DNA of 36,116 nucleotides from Conidiobolus incongruus B7586. Its lineage: Eukaryota > Entomophthoromycota > Entomophthoromycetes > Entomophthorales > Conidiobolaceae. Within the stretch, counting starts at the first letter, position 1. Every line of letters begins with the position of its first letter. The stretch lies in the NCBI GenBank assembly GCA_000697335.1, contig JNEM01016845.1, positions 1 through 36,116 of the forward strand, read 5' to 3'. Both the position numbers and the translations under genes were made by a program. The notes beneath the pieces were generated by a model. That model searched no databases. It was not told the DNA's origin and was given only the letters and a program-made list of their open reading frames with translations. Shown piece after piece: positions 20,782 to 31,914 of the stretch.

Positions 20782-23605
20782 ATGGGAGACTACGAATCAA
20801 GAAAAAATCGTAGAGAGGATTATTACAGATCCAATTACGGTGAAACTTCAAGCGAGTCTAAAAGCGTCTCCAGAGAATATTCAAAGAATTCTAAAGATGA
20901 TTCTTATCAAAGACAATTAGACGATTACCAAAAACACAGAGAAGCTTCGCCCATACCTTATGATGGAAATAATAAAGAAGTAATATCACGTTTTATATAA
21001 ATTGGTACAGGTTTTAAATTTATTTCTTGTAGAACAATCAGCGCCCTAGAGAGCATGCTCCAAATAACACAATAATTCTCACTAATTTACCCCATAATGT
21101 TGATGAAAACTGGGTAATTTAAATATTTTTTCATTAGAATGCCTCATTAATTTCATATATTAGATTTTATATTCACTCGCCGAACTTCAGGTGGCCAACA
21201 TAAAAGAACTCCGACTTATTAGAGACCGCCGTACTGGTACGTTAGCTACAATGCATATACATTTTAAAATATTAGTTAACAACTATCGTCAAATTAGGTA
21301 TTCCCAAAGGTTTCTGCTTTGTTGAATTCTTTACCATCTATGATAGTCAAGCCTTTTACACAAATTTCTATCCTTGCATCCAAATCGGAGATCGAAAAGT
21401 TTATCTTAATTACTCTGAACCACAAAATGCGCCCGGGGGTGGGATGGGTGCAGATAATCCAAATGATCAAAATTGGACATGTTATACGGTGATTATTTTT
21501 ATAAAGATTTCATAGCATCAATAACTAATTTTACGTTAAATACAAGTGTGGTTTCTTTAATATTAGGAGAAAGTTTGACTGTTATAAGTGTAATTCGAGA
21601 AAGCCACGTAAGCTATAATTTTAACTTGTATAAACATTTGATATTAAATTAGTATCAGTTGCTCTCAATGCCCATGTCTTATATAGTGAAACTAACAAAG
21701 GACTTTCTGATGTTGGAAGCATTCCTCTCCATGTTTTATTGATTCGTCAGCTTGATAAGGATGTAACTGCTGATGATCTTTATAAGCGGTTTTCCCAGCT
21801 GGCTAGCATACGACGTACTTGGATCATCAGAGATAGGGAAACTAAGACTTCTTGGGGATTTGGATTTATTGAATTTTGGGATGTTAATGTAAATGATTTT
21901 AATAATATTAAACTATCAATTCACTTAATTTTCTATAGACTGCCGGTTCTATACTGGCTAAGATTAGCAATCCTGATCAATTACCTGACGATTTTGTTTT
22001 GATTCCCAATCATCCACCCATATTGCCATCTTTTGCTCAAATGACTTCATTTATTATGGCAGAAGCACCCTCAGAGTGGACTGTCCCTGGTGATCAGAAC
22101 ACCAACTTAATGTACTGGGATGTGAGGGGCTATGCCGATCAGTATCCTAAAGAACTACCTTTGACATATACTGAATCAGAAATTAAACAGGAGGAAAAAG
22201 CACCTATTAAGCCATCGGTTTCAGCTTCAGGAGTTACTTCCACCGCTTCTGTGATTTCTGAACAACCCACAGGTTAGATCATTCTTATACTTCATAGTGT
22301 ATTTTCTAATATATCCATTTAGAAAATGTTCATGCTCAACTTGCAGCGCTTTACGATAAAATTTCAAAAATTGATACAGATTTGGTAGATATCAACATTC
22401 CAAAGCCTAGCTTGCTCAATCAACCTGCCAAAGAACAGAGGTATATTATATATATTTTTACTAGCTTAGTTATCTTATCAAATCATAGTCAAACTCCACC
22501 AGCACCTAAAAAATCTAGTACATCATCTAGGCCTGGTAATTCTAAGGTTAGTTAATTTTCTAGTTAATATCTCTATTTATCTCACAATAATGTAGGTTCA
22601 AGCCCAACTTAATAAATGGAATCAAAAAATGGCTGAACTTAGACAAGAAGACCCTCCAGAGCCTGTCGAGGAAAAGGTAAACCATTTATTTATATCAAAA
22701 TCTATATTTATATAATCATTACATTAATAGTCTACTGTTCCTGTATCCGGATCTAATGCTATACCCAACAATCCTTATCTCAAAGATTTACTAGATGCTG
22801 AGAAAAAAGCATGTCTCTTATGTAAGCGCCAATTTAAAACAGAAGATGAATTAATACGACATCGTGATGTTTCTGATTTACATAAAGTAAGCAAATTTTT
22901 ATTAGTGAAATGCTTATAATACTCACCATTTTCGATTAGCAAAATCTCAATGATGCTGAGCTAGTTAAAAAAGTACAAGATAAGATTAAAGCAAAATTTG
23001 GAGCCCATGTATTCAATGCTTCTAATGATGTAATTTAGTCAAATATATTATATATCAACAAATAATTTAATACTATCAATTAGGAAAGCCAATATCGTGA
23101 TAGAGCTCAAGAAAGGAGAACATTATACAATCAACCTAAGAATCCACCCAAATCTTCAAATCCCTTCCATCAGAAGAAAGCTGCTCATCGGTAAGAAATA
23201 ATACTTCGAGGTGATTAACAATATATATTGATGATTATTTTAGTGAATGCATTGAAGTACCTCCAAAACCTCCAGCTGAATCTATTGGTAGCAAACTACT
23301 TAAAAATATGGGTTGGAAAGAAGGTCAAGGGCTTGGACGAAATATGGACGGTATTGTCGAACCTGTTAAGGTATTTTGAATATATTTAATAATTAATGCA
23401 CACAATGATTGATGAAATATTTAGGCTGAATCATATGGTCAAGGAGCAGGTATTGGCAGTGGACCTAAAACAAGCTATGAGGATTCTGATAAAAACCTGG
23501 AATACAGAGAAAGAGTCAAGAATGCTGTAAGATTTTATTCGCCATTTCAAATCAATTCTTCTCACCTTTTTTTAGTTTCGTCAAAGATTCTTTGAAGAGC
23601 AATAG
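20782..23605 (+). CDS. RBM5: RBM5/RBM10-like splicing regulator (RRM, RanBP2 ZnF, RRM, C2H2, G-patch)
   Basis: Nuclear RNA-binding protein expected to act in the spliceosomal A complex. Sixteen exons join in frame: 20782-20979, 21033-21113, 21191-21236, 21298-21488, 21547-21607, 21659-21888, 21939-22272, 22323-22440, 22489-22546, 22596-22676, 22731-22886, 22940-23029, 23084-23190, 23244-23370, 23425-23526 and 23576-23605, about 669 residues. Order of parts: Arg/Ser/Tyr-rich N-terminus; RRM1 (about 78-152, RNP1 KGFCFVEF); RanBP2 zinc finger (W168, C170, C173, N177, C184, C187); RRM2 (about 211-285, GFGFIEF); C2H2 finger (C494, C497, H510, H517); the family hallmark YRDRAQERRTLYNQP; and a G-patch (about 597-640, MGWKEGQGLGRNMDG). 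This is the RBM5/RBM10 order, but I find no OCRE domain. Exon 6 has two in-frame acceptors six bases apart (21653 or 21659), which would add two residues. Confidence 0.93.
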
Positions 23606-24105
23606 TTTTTACAAGTTTTCTTAAATGAGTCTATTTCGAACTCTGGTTCTAAATCAGTATGACCTAATTTTTTAAATTGATCTTTAATAAAAGAGATAAC
23701 TTGATGTATGAATATTATATCCACTATATTAATTCTTACATAAATAATCAATATTATTTTTTGATGATAATATAAATAAATAGAATATTACAAATATGGT
23801 TTTGCAAATTTAAAAATGCATCAATAGTTTATACCAAATCACACTCAATAAATGATGAAACATCTATTTCATAATTTACAAGAATTTTAATTATTGATAA
23901 TATTATAAAATACTAAAAAAGGTTAATTCATCGTTGAAAAATATTTACATTAATTTAAATGAAAAAAATCACATGATAATGAAGTGACTTCAATCAGATA
24001 TATCCCAAAAATTTATTACTAAAGAATAGAATATTTATACACATGATCATTCGAACTTTAATTTATTATTACAATATAATTTAATTATTATTATTAATAT
24101 TAGTT
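23606..24105. other. Spacer between RBM5-like gene and mutase
   Basis: Half a kilobase of AT-rich sequence that must hold the RBM5-like 3' end and the mutase promoter. I see no clear TATA box or other site. Confidence 0.5.
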
Positions 24106-26834
24106 ATGTTGCGTCAATTTGCTAGATCAAAACAGAGTATTAGATTGAATAGTTTGAATAAGGTAAATCGAATTATATAATACAGACCTGGTTTTGACTT
24201 TTAACCTAGTATTTAGCGCTATACTTATTCTTCTAAATCCAACACTTGGAAGGTTCCATTACATTCTGAATGGAGTGAATTGGTTAAAAAGGAACTCAAG
24301 GGTAAGGACCCCGAAGAAACTTTGACTTGGCATACTGCTGAGGTAATTATTTAATCACTTGTTTATTAAAATTAACTCACACTATATTTTTAATTCAGGG
24401 AATTAAAGTCAAACCAGTGTATACTAAGAAGGATATTGAAGGTATTGAAGAAGAAATTCCAGGCAAGTTTCCATTTACCAGAGGTCCTTACGCCAGTATG
24501 TATACATATCGTCCTTGGACAGTTCGTCAGGTATATTATCTTGTAATATTCAAATACATATAAGTTAATAGTATTATGATAGTATGCTGGTTTCAGTACA
24601 GTAGAAGAGAGTAACAAATTCTACAGAAAAAATTTGGCTGCTGGTCAACAAGGTTTAAGCGTAGCTTTCGATTTAGCCACCCATCGAGGGTAATCGATTA
24701 CTGACTGATTACAAATATATTATTAATATCATTGTTATAGTTATGACTCTGACCATCCAAGAGTAGTGGGTGATGTAGGTATGGCTGGGGTAGCTATTGA
24801 CAGTGTAGAAGATACCAAAGTATGTAGATTTTATTATTTTGACTTTATATCAAATTGACTCATTTCAATAGATTTTATTTGATGGAATTCCCCTCAACAA
24901 GATGTCAGTATCTATGACAATGAACGGAGCCGTACTTCCCATTTTAGCTATGTATATTGTCACCGGCTTAGAGCAGGTAGCCATACTGCTTTAATGCAAT
25001 TTGTGGAAAATAACCAAATAATTATCTATAGGGAGCTAAACTCAGTGAATTAGCAGGAACTATCCAGAACGATATTTTAAAAGAATTTATGGTGCGTAAT
25101 ACTTTCATTTACCCTCCTAAACCTTCTATGAGAATTATTGGTGATATATTCTCTTATACTGCCAAGGTACTGATACAGAATAAGACTACTAATGCGTAAT
25201 ATCATAACACTATTTCTTTAGAATATGCCCAAATATAATTCCATTTCTATTTCCGGTTATCATTTACAAGAAGCTGGTGCTGACAATGTCCTTGAATTAG
25301 CCTTTACCATTGCTGATGGTTTAGAATATGTTAGAACTGGTAATAGTTTCTATATTATACAAATTATAAGATATTATTGACATTTATATTATTGAAATTG
25401 TATAGGTATTAAATCAGGTATGACTGTTGATGAGTTTGCTCCTCGCCTATCCTTCTTCTGGGCCATAGGTATGAATTTCTATATGGTAATGAAAGATGAT
25501 TCAAAAGAAAGCTGTTTTTTATTAAATCCCATTAGGAAATTGCCAAAATGAGAGCTGCTCGTAGGTTGTGGGCTCACTTGATTAAAGAAAAATTCCAACC
25601 TAAAAACAAGAAATCTATGCTCTTAAGAACTCACTGCCAAACCTCTGGTTGGTCCTTGACCGAACAGGATCCTTACAATAACGTTATCCGTACCACTGTT
25701 GAAGCCATGGCTGCTACCCTTGGAGGAACCCAATCTCTCCATACCAATGCACTTGACGAAGCCATTGGTCTCCCCACCGAATTCAGTGCGCGTATCGCCC
25801 GTAATACTCAATTGATTCTACAAGAAGAAGCCATGATTCCCAAGGTTGCTGATCCATGGGGTGGTTCTTATATGATGGAGTCCCTTACCAACGAAATCTA
25901 TGAAGCCGCTCTTAAACTCATCAATGAAATTGAGGAGATGGGTGGTATGGCTAAGGCCGTAGATTCTGGCATGCCCAAACTTAAGATTGAAGAGAGTGCT
26001 GCCAAGCGTCAAGCCAGAATCGACTCTGGAAAAGAAACCATTGTTGGTGTTAATAAGTACCGTTTGGAGAAGGAAGATGACTTGGATATTTTGGCCATTG
26101 ATAATACCAAAGTACGCAAGTCCCAGATTGCTAGAATCGAAAAAGTCAAGGCTGAACGTGACAGTCAAAAGGCTCAAGCTTGTCTTGATGCTCTTACCAA
26201 GTGTGCTGAAACTGGAGAGGGTAATTTACTCGAGTTATCTATTGAAGCTGCTAAAGCCAGATGCACCGTTGGTGAAATTTCCTATGCTTTGGAGAAGGTG
26301 TTTGGTCGCCACCAACCCCAGAATCGTGTAGTCAGCGGTGCTTATAAATCCGAATATGGTGAACACGATGAAGTTACATTAACTCAAGAAGCCATTAGTA
26401 AATTCACTCAAGATCACGGTCGCCCTCCTAGATTGCTTGTTGCTAAGATGGGTCAAGATGGCCATGACCGCGGTGCCAAAGTTATTGCCTCTGGTTTCGC
26501 TGATCTTGGTTTTGACGTTGATGTTGGTCCTCTTTTCCAGACCCCTGCTGAAGTAGCGCGCCAAGCCATTGATGCTGATGTACACGTTATTGGTGTTTCC
26601 TCTCTAGCCGCCGGTCATAAGACCTTGGTTCCCGCCTTGATTGAAGAATTGAAGAAGCTTGGTGCTGATGATAAATTAGTCATTGCTGGTGGTGTTATCC
26701 CTGCCCAAGACTATCAATTCTTATTTGATAATGGTGTTGCTGCCGTATTTGGACCAGGTACCAAGATCCCCGTAGCTGCTAGAGAAGTAGTTGAAAAGAT
26801 TGACAAGTCACTTCAACAAGCATCAACTCACTAG
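24106..26834 (+). CDS. MMUT: Methylmalonyl-CoA mutase, mitochondrial, adenosylcobalamin-dependent
   Basis: Interconverts methylmalonyl-CoA and succinyl-CoA, the last step of propionate breakdown. Ten exons (24106-24162, 24217-24342, 24399-24530, 24583-24689, 24741-24819, 24872-24976, 25032-25166, 25222-25339, 25406-25485, 25536-26834) give 745 residues, the usual length for eukaryotic MUT (750). The N-terminus [19 protein letters not shown] is basic and Ser-rich, a mitochondrial presequence. The catalytic barrel has [40 protein letters not shown] and [16 protein letters not shown]. The C-terminal cobalamin domain has DGHDRG at 621-626, with His623 the lower axial cobalt ligand, then [16 protein letters not shown] and [10 protein letters not shown]. 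All known key segments are intact, so it should be active if cobalamin is available. Nine introns, all near the 5' end, argue against recent bacterial transfer. It converges on the CDC50 gene 245 bp away. Confidence 0.98.
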
Positions 26835-27078
26835 TTTAAATTAATATATTCATAATAAATAACTATCTATCTTAATAAAATTTAATCAAGATTTTGGTTT
26901 AAATTTATGAGCTTAGTGTCATTTAATAAAATATTTAATAATTAAAGTAAAAATATAACATGAACACAAAATACATGGTTTAAAATGATATCATAGATAT
27001 TTATATTATTCAAACAAAAATTAATAAACATCACATATTAGTATAATTATCAATTGGTATAGGCTATGCATGGAATAA

Positions 27079-28386
27079 TTAGTTGCGTTGACCTTCTTGC
27101 TGGGATTGAGGTTGGTTCCAAGATAAATAGGAGGGATCCCCCAATTTTCTATAATTAAAGTTAATATATAATTACCAAAATGAATATAATCAAATTACCT
27201 TGGGCGGTACATGTGCATGGCGGTAAAGATAATACCAAATAGTACACATAAGGCACCTACAGCAATGTATGCACTGCCTAAGAATGGGTTACGACCTCCC
27301 AAGAAGGATGCAGTTGAGATAACGATTGCTTTTCTTCCTCCGAAATAGGCATCGTCAAAAGTCATGTTGACTGTCATCTGGTACATGCCAGCCTTTAATG
27401 TCTTATCGGATTTACCGTACAACTTGCGGAAGTGGGGTAAACCAGCAACACGCATCCAAACCTTGAGATGCTCAGTAAGTGCTTCGTTTGGAGGAAATTC
27501 GTCAGTATACTCTCCATTGGGATATCTGTGAATCCAGTTGGGAGGAGGCAATACATCGGATGGTTTGTATTTGGTTGGCTTGAACACATCATCATCGGAT
27601 GGCCAGCTGATGTTGGAACTGTCAAATTGGTATTCTTCATTGGCGTTGGAATTATCAACAGGCTGAAGGTTGCTGAAAGTGTCGTTGAATAAGGAATTGG
27701 CAATAAGTCCACAAGGATAAATGGGTTTCATATTGCCTTTAGAGTCTTCGCGTTGATGAAGAGGACTGCACTCCGATTCCAGATCTTTTGCGGACAAATC
27801 ATTCCCTTGAAGTTGTTTATAGCTGATCGATTTCACGTAACGTCTGTGGTTCTGGTAGAAATTTGTAAGCCTATAGTAAAGAAATACTGGCCCTTCAATA
27901 TCCGTGACAACTGGGAACTGAATAGTGCACATGGGAGCTGAAGTATTATCGAATCGACTCACAACAACATTCTTACTCTTGTACTTCGCACCTGGAAGTT
28001 GCAAGTATTTTGTTCCAGAGGGTAAATTAACTTCATAGTCTTGTTTGGGTATTGGTTGAAATTGGTCTGCAGCAGCTTTACAATCGGTATAATCTATTAC
28101 AATTTCTTTAACCTAAATGAAAATTGTCAAATAGAGCTAATAGTATAAAGAAATTTGAAACTACTTGATTACTATAATAGAGCAAAATACCACCAATAGG
28201 AGCAAAAATAACACCAATGAGAAACAGAGTTGGAAGCACCGTTTTAGGTGTTAATATAGGTTGCCATGCCTTTAATCTTTGTTGTTTAAAAGCCGTATCT
28301 AATAAAAATGTTATAACTTATATAATATACTATTAAGAATAAATATTACTAGCTGGCTTTCTACTTTTAGTTTCTTCGACAGACAT
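27079..28386 (-). CDS. CDC50: CDC50/LEM3 family P4-ATPase beta subunit
   Basis: Chaperone and regulatory subunit of phospholipid flippases in Golgi, endosome or plasma membrane. Four exons (28350-28386, 28165-28298, 27199-28112, 27079-27148) give 384 residues. The short cytosolic N-terminus holds the family motif [22 protein letters not shown]1 is at about 34-54 ([18 protein letters not shown]). The large ectodomain starts at a conserved Cys (DYTDCKAA), contains the [17 protein letters not shown] motif, further Cys residues ([23 protein letters not shown]) and several N-glycosylation sequons. TM2 is at about 337-358 ([19 protein letters not shown]), followed by the cytosolic [11 protein letters not shown] typical of the family. 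Which of Cdc50, Lem3 or Crf1 it corresponds to is not resolved. Confidence 0.96.
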
Positions 28387-31020
28387 TTAATGAGTTAATT
28401 ATCAGATGAAATATCAAAATTGATAGAATATTATTATGATTTATTGTTTCTGATATAGCTATGAAAGAAAGTTAAATCCATGAATTTATATAATTTTCAG
28501 CAATATAATTTACACAGCTAATTCGTTTGAATTGTCACATAATATAACATTTTTGGCAATGTTGATAATATTATTTATTTTGTGAAATTGTGTTACTCTT
28601 GAATATATGCTTTATATATCCTTAATTTTAACAATTAATTAAACATTATTTAAACTATTAAATATAGTATATTTGATATTCAATTAATCAAAATAAATAC
28701 TGTAATAATAGTATCTATATATATAATTTTTATCCATAACAATATAATTTTCTAAATTAAGCTAACTATTGTAATGCTTAAATTAACATTTAAGTACATT
28801 TTTCTTGTAAATTTTAAACAATAACTCAAATTATATTAATATCAATTTTTTATAAATATACATTATAATTCCAAAATAATTATTGCTATTATAAATTTAA
28901 ATATCTAATACATAATACTTCTATTTTAACATATGATTGAATACATTTTAAATAGATGAACAATCTATCAAATACTCCAATTATTTTGAAATAATTTAGT
29001 ATGTTATTCTAAATACTTGGTAAAGATTTTATAATTTAAAATGAGCCGATATTTAATATTTTTATAGTTAATGAAGTATATAGTGGTATATATTTCAAAT
29101 AAAAAGCATCACTTGGGTAAAACAAATTAAATTTTACCAAGGTTGACCGTCTATTATTATGATTACAAAGGATTAAAGGATTAAAGGATTAATGTTATAA
29201 AAATGCAGTCAAGGTATATATATAATTGATGAAATACTACTTTTAAATATATATCATAAATTATAATCCTTCAATATTTTTACTTCGCATACTACGCATA
29301 TACAAAATAATAAAATTCAAGATTTATTTGAAAATTTAATTCTAATAATACCAGTTTCAAAGTTAATTATTTCGACTACCATACTGTGTAGTAAATACAT
29401 TTATTTTTAAATAATTTTTCAAATTTTATTATTTCGTTTTACAAGCATATTTTTGTCTATGAATTTTATTTTCATATAATATACGCTGAAAATGTTGATT
29501 AAATAATATTAGTTGTTTTATAATTTAAAATTTGAGAAAATTATAGTGATTTTTCCTACCATAATTAAAAAATCGAATTTTGGATGAAAGATAAATAAAC
29601 TAGTTGAGACAAATAAAAATTCAACAATATTAAAATTTTTTATTTAATTAGAAACAAACCTGAACTAGCCTATGACTATCATCGGCTAGAATGATAAAAT
29701 AGTAAGTTGTATATAACTAATAAAAATAGTGAAAGTAAAAATACATGATTATTATATTAATATGATTCTCTGTCAAAAGTATGGACTTTGAAAAACAATC
29801 ATAATCAATGACAGTGAAACAGTAATCATAGAAAAATAATCATTTTAATTTGATATAAGAATAAGGTGAGAGTAAAGCGGTTAGCAGTATATTATAATAA
29901 ATAATTTTTGATATCAAATATTCTGATTAACTGAATATTATTTGATATTTTAACATACTTTTAGTTGTATTATAATATTTGAAATAGCTGATGTAGAAAA
30001 CTAAGTAATAGTACAATAAACTCGAACTCTATATAATCTTAAAAATATTCATTTTGAAGAAATCGATAAATATAGTCTATTGTTTTTTGTTAGATGATAT
30101 ATTAATGTGAATAAATTATATGAAAAAGTCCTTCGAATTTGAATCATAATGAATATTGAAATATTATTTGGTTTAATGTTGGTATTGCTGTTTACAATAT
30201 GTATTTTATAGTCATGAATTAGTTATAATTCTGATGTTATTCTAGCAATTTGACAAATATATAATTAAATTTTAATATATATAAAGATGAGCATTTTAAA
30301 TCAAATAACCATACATACAATTTAACAATATTAATGATTGATATAAAATATAAACAAATTTTTAAAATATTTAACTGTTCTCATTGAAATAATGAATATA
30401 TAGCTATGTTAAAATATACAGACAAAAATTGTTAAACTATATCCTTTGTTAAGGAATAATCACTCATTTTATTTTATTAGGTTTGAATTAACTTCAAATT
30501 CTTCAGTTATTTCCAATAGTGACTAAATTGTAATCTTTGAATCAGAAATTATTCAGACTGCACTATGCATTATTTGCGATTATATGATTTGATTTGGTTA
30601 AAAAATATTGAATTTAATGATATCACTATAATGTCTGAACCAATCTAAAACAAGTGATTAATAATGAAAATTATTGTATACTTGACATTTAATAGAATAC
30701 TTAGAATTATGTCTTATATTTCTAGTTACTTTCAAGTGATAGATTTAATATATGCAAAGTAGAGTAGCTCACAATGATTCTATTGAATTACAAGTTTTGA
30801 GTCAAACAAATACAATTTGTCAAATATGTTTTATAATGTAAACTGCAGATAAGTTTTAATAAATTCCTGAGCTTACAATATAAATATAAGTATATTATCG
30901 AAATTAATAAACATACCTATCAAGATACTTAAAATAAATGGAGGATCTTAAGCCAACTAATCAATCTGAATTCAAAATATGTGATTTTGAATAATTTAAA
31001 TATTTTGATCATGAAAACGG
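28387..31020. other. AT-rich intergenic spacer
   Basis: No gene recognised. Contents are AT-rich, stop-dense DNA, a short 8-bp tandem repeat at 29167-29190 and several low-complexity stretches. Confidence 0.6.
29167..29190. repeat. 8-bp tandem repeat, 3 copies
   Basis: AAAGGATT repeated three times without change (29167-29174, 29175-29182, 29183-29190). Confidence 0.95.
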
Positions 31021-31021
31021 A

Positions 31022-31088
31022 CCAATCAAATCACTTGGAAAGGGATGAACAGAAGAAAAGGGTAAATGAGAACCGCAGTATATAAATA
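31022..31088 (+). promoter_or_regulatory. Candidate core promoter (CCAAT and TATA) of the ARS2-like gene
   Basis: A CCAAT at 31022-31026 lies 53 bp before TATATAAATA at 31079-31088, in a patch that is less AT-rich than its surroundings. The sense-oriented downstream gene starts at 31915, so this promoter would require a long leader. A donor-like GTTAGT at 31172 and a strong TTTTGTTATTTTAG acceptor ending at 31838 could remove a 667-bp leader intron. This is much longer than the other introns here, so the model is tentative; the patch may instead serve an unseen transcript. Confidence 0.35.
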
Positions 31089-31914
31089 GATGATTTACGT
31101 AAATTCAGTAAAATGAATTGGTTATTTCGTTACTTTCAATTACAATAAGATTGTTCTTGTGAATTGAATAGGTTAGTATTTAATATTATATTATCTCATT
31201 TTATTATATTATTACTTGGATTTTTATGATATATTTATTATCTTTTTTTTAAATTCATTTCTTCTCTTGTTAAAATGAGTTTGTTTTTGCTGTTTTACCC
31301 TTGTATTTAAACGGATTGCTTAATTATTTTATTTAATTATTTCTTTTTGGGGGTATTGTATCCAGTTAAATTTTCTATTAAATATTAACGGGTTTATTAT
31401 ATGTTCAAATAATATTGAAATCATGAATATCAAATTTAAATTCGCAAAATAACGTATTTAAAGGTAATCTGCAACCAAAAAATAGGCAAACAGCTCTAGT
31501 GGAGGGATTCACTTAAATATCATGTCAACTCGATGCTTTAAACATTTCTCAAAAAAACAATATATAGTTCAACGAGAAATCAATATCATATGATGAGAAA
31601 TATAATTTTTTATTCTTTACACTCATCTTCTTCATACTAACTCGACTTTTTTAGTTTAGTTTCTATTCGACTCATTAAATATTTATTTCTAATACAATAT
31701 AGATAATTTAAAAAGTAAGTCAAACATTATATTTACACATTTTTTAACAAATTTTGTTTAATATAACTGAATATTATCTTTGTAATTTGTTATATTTCAC
31801 TTGAATTAAACTCATTAATTAATTTTTTGTTATTTTAGAACTTTATTAAATCTTGAAAATTTAGTTTGAATTAATTTAAAATAGTACAAACAAATAATTA
31901 TAAATTAATTAAAA
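31089..31914 (+). other. Possible 5' leader/intron of the ARS2-like gene
   Basis: About 0.8 kb without coding potential. Between 31461 and 31550 a mixed-composition block stands out but matches no RNA gene I know. The acceptor ending at 31838 is followed by a 76-base AT-rich leader up to the ATG at 31915. Confidence 0.3.

Noticed and set aside
25623-26585. Minus-strand frames of 62, 119 and 68 codons and a plus-strand frame of 114 codons
   Set aside because: All are other-frame shadows of the large last exon of the methylmalonyl-CoA mutase.
24106-26834. Recent bacterial transfer of the mutase
   Set aside because: Nine introns of the same type as the neighbours, a mitochondrial presequence and eukaryotic length argue for an old nuclear gene.
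27468-27692. Plus-strand 74-codon frame
   Set aside because: Antisense to the CDC50 ectodomain exon, without a domain of its own.
31580-31780. C/D box snoRNA (ATGATGA near 31590, CTGA near 31767)
   Set aside because: The boxes are too far apart and lack a closing stem; chance matches.
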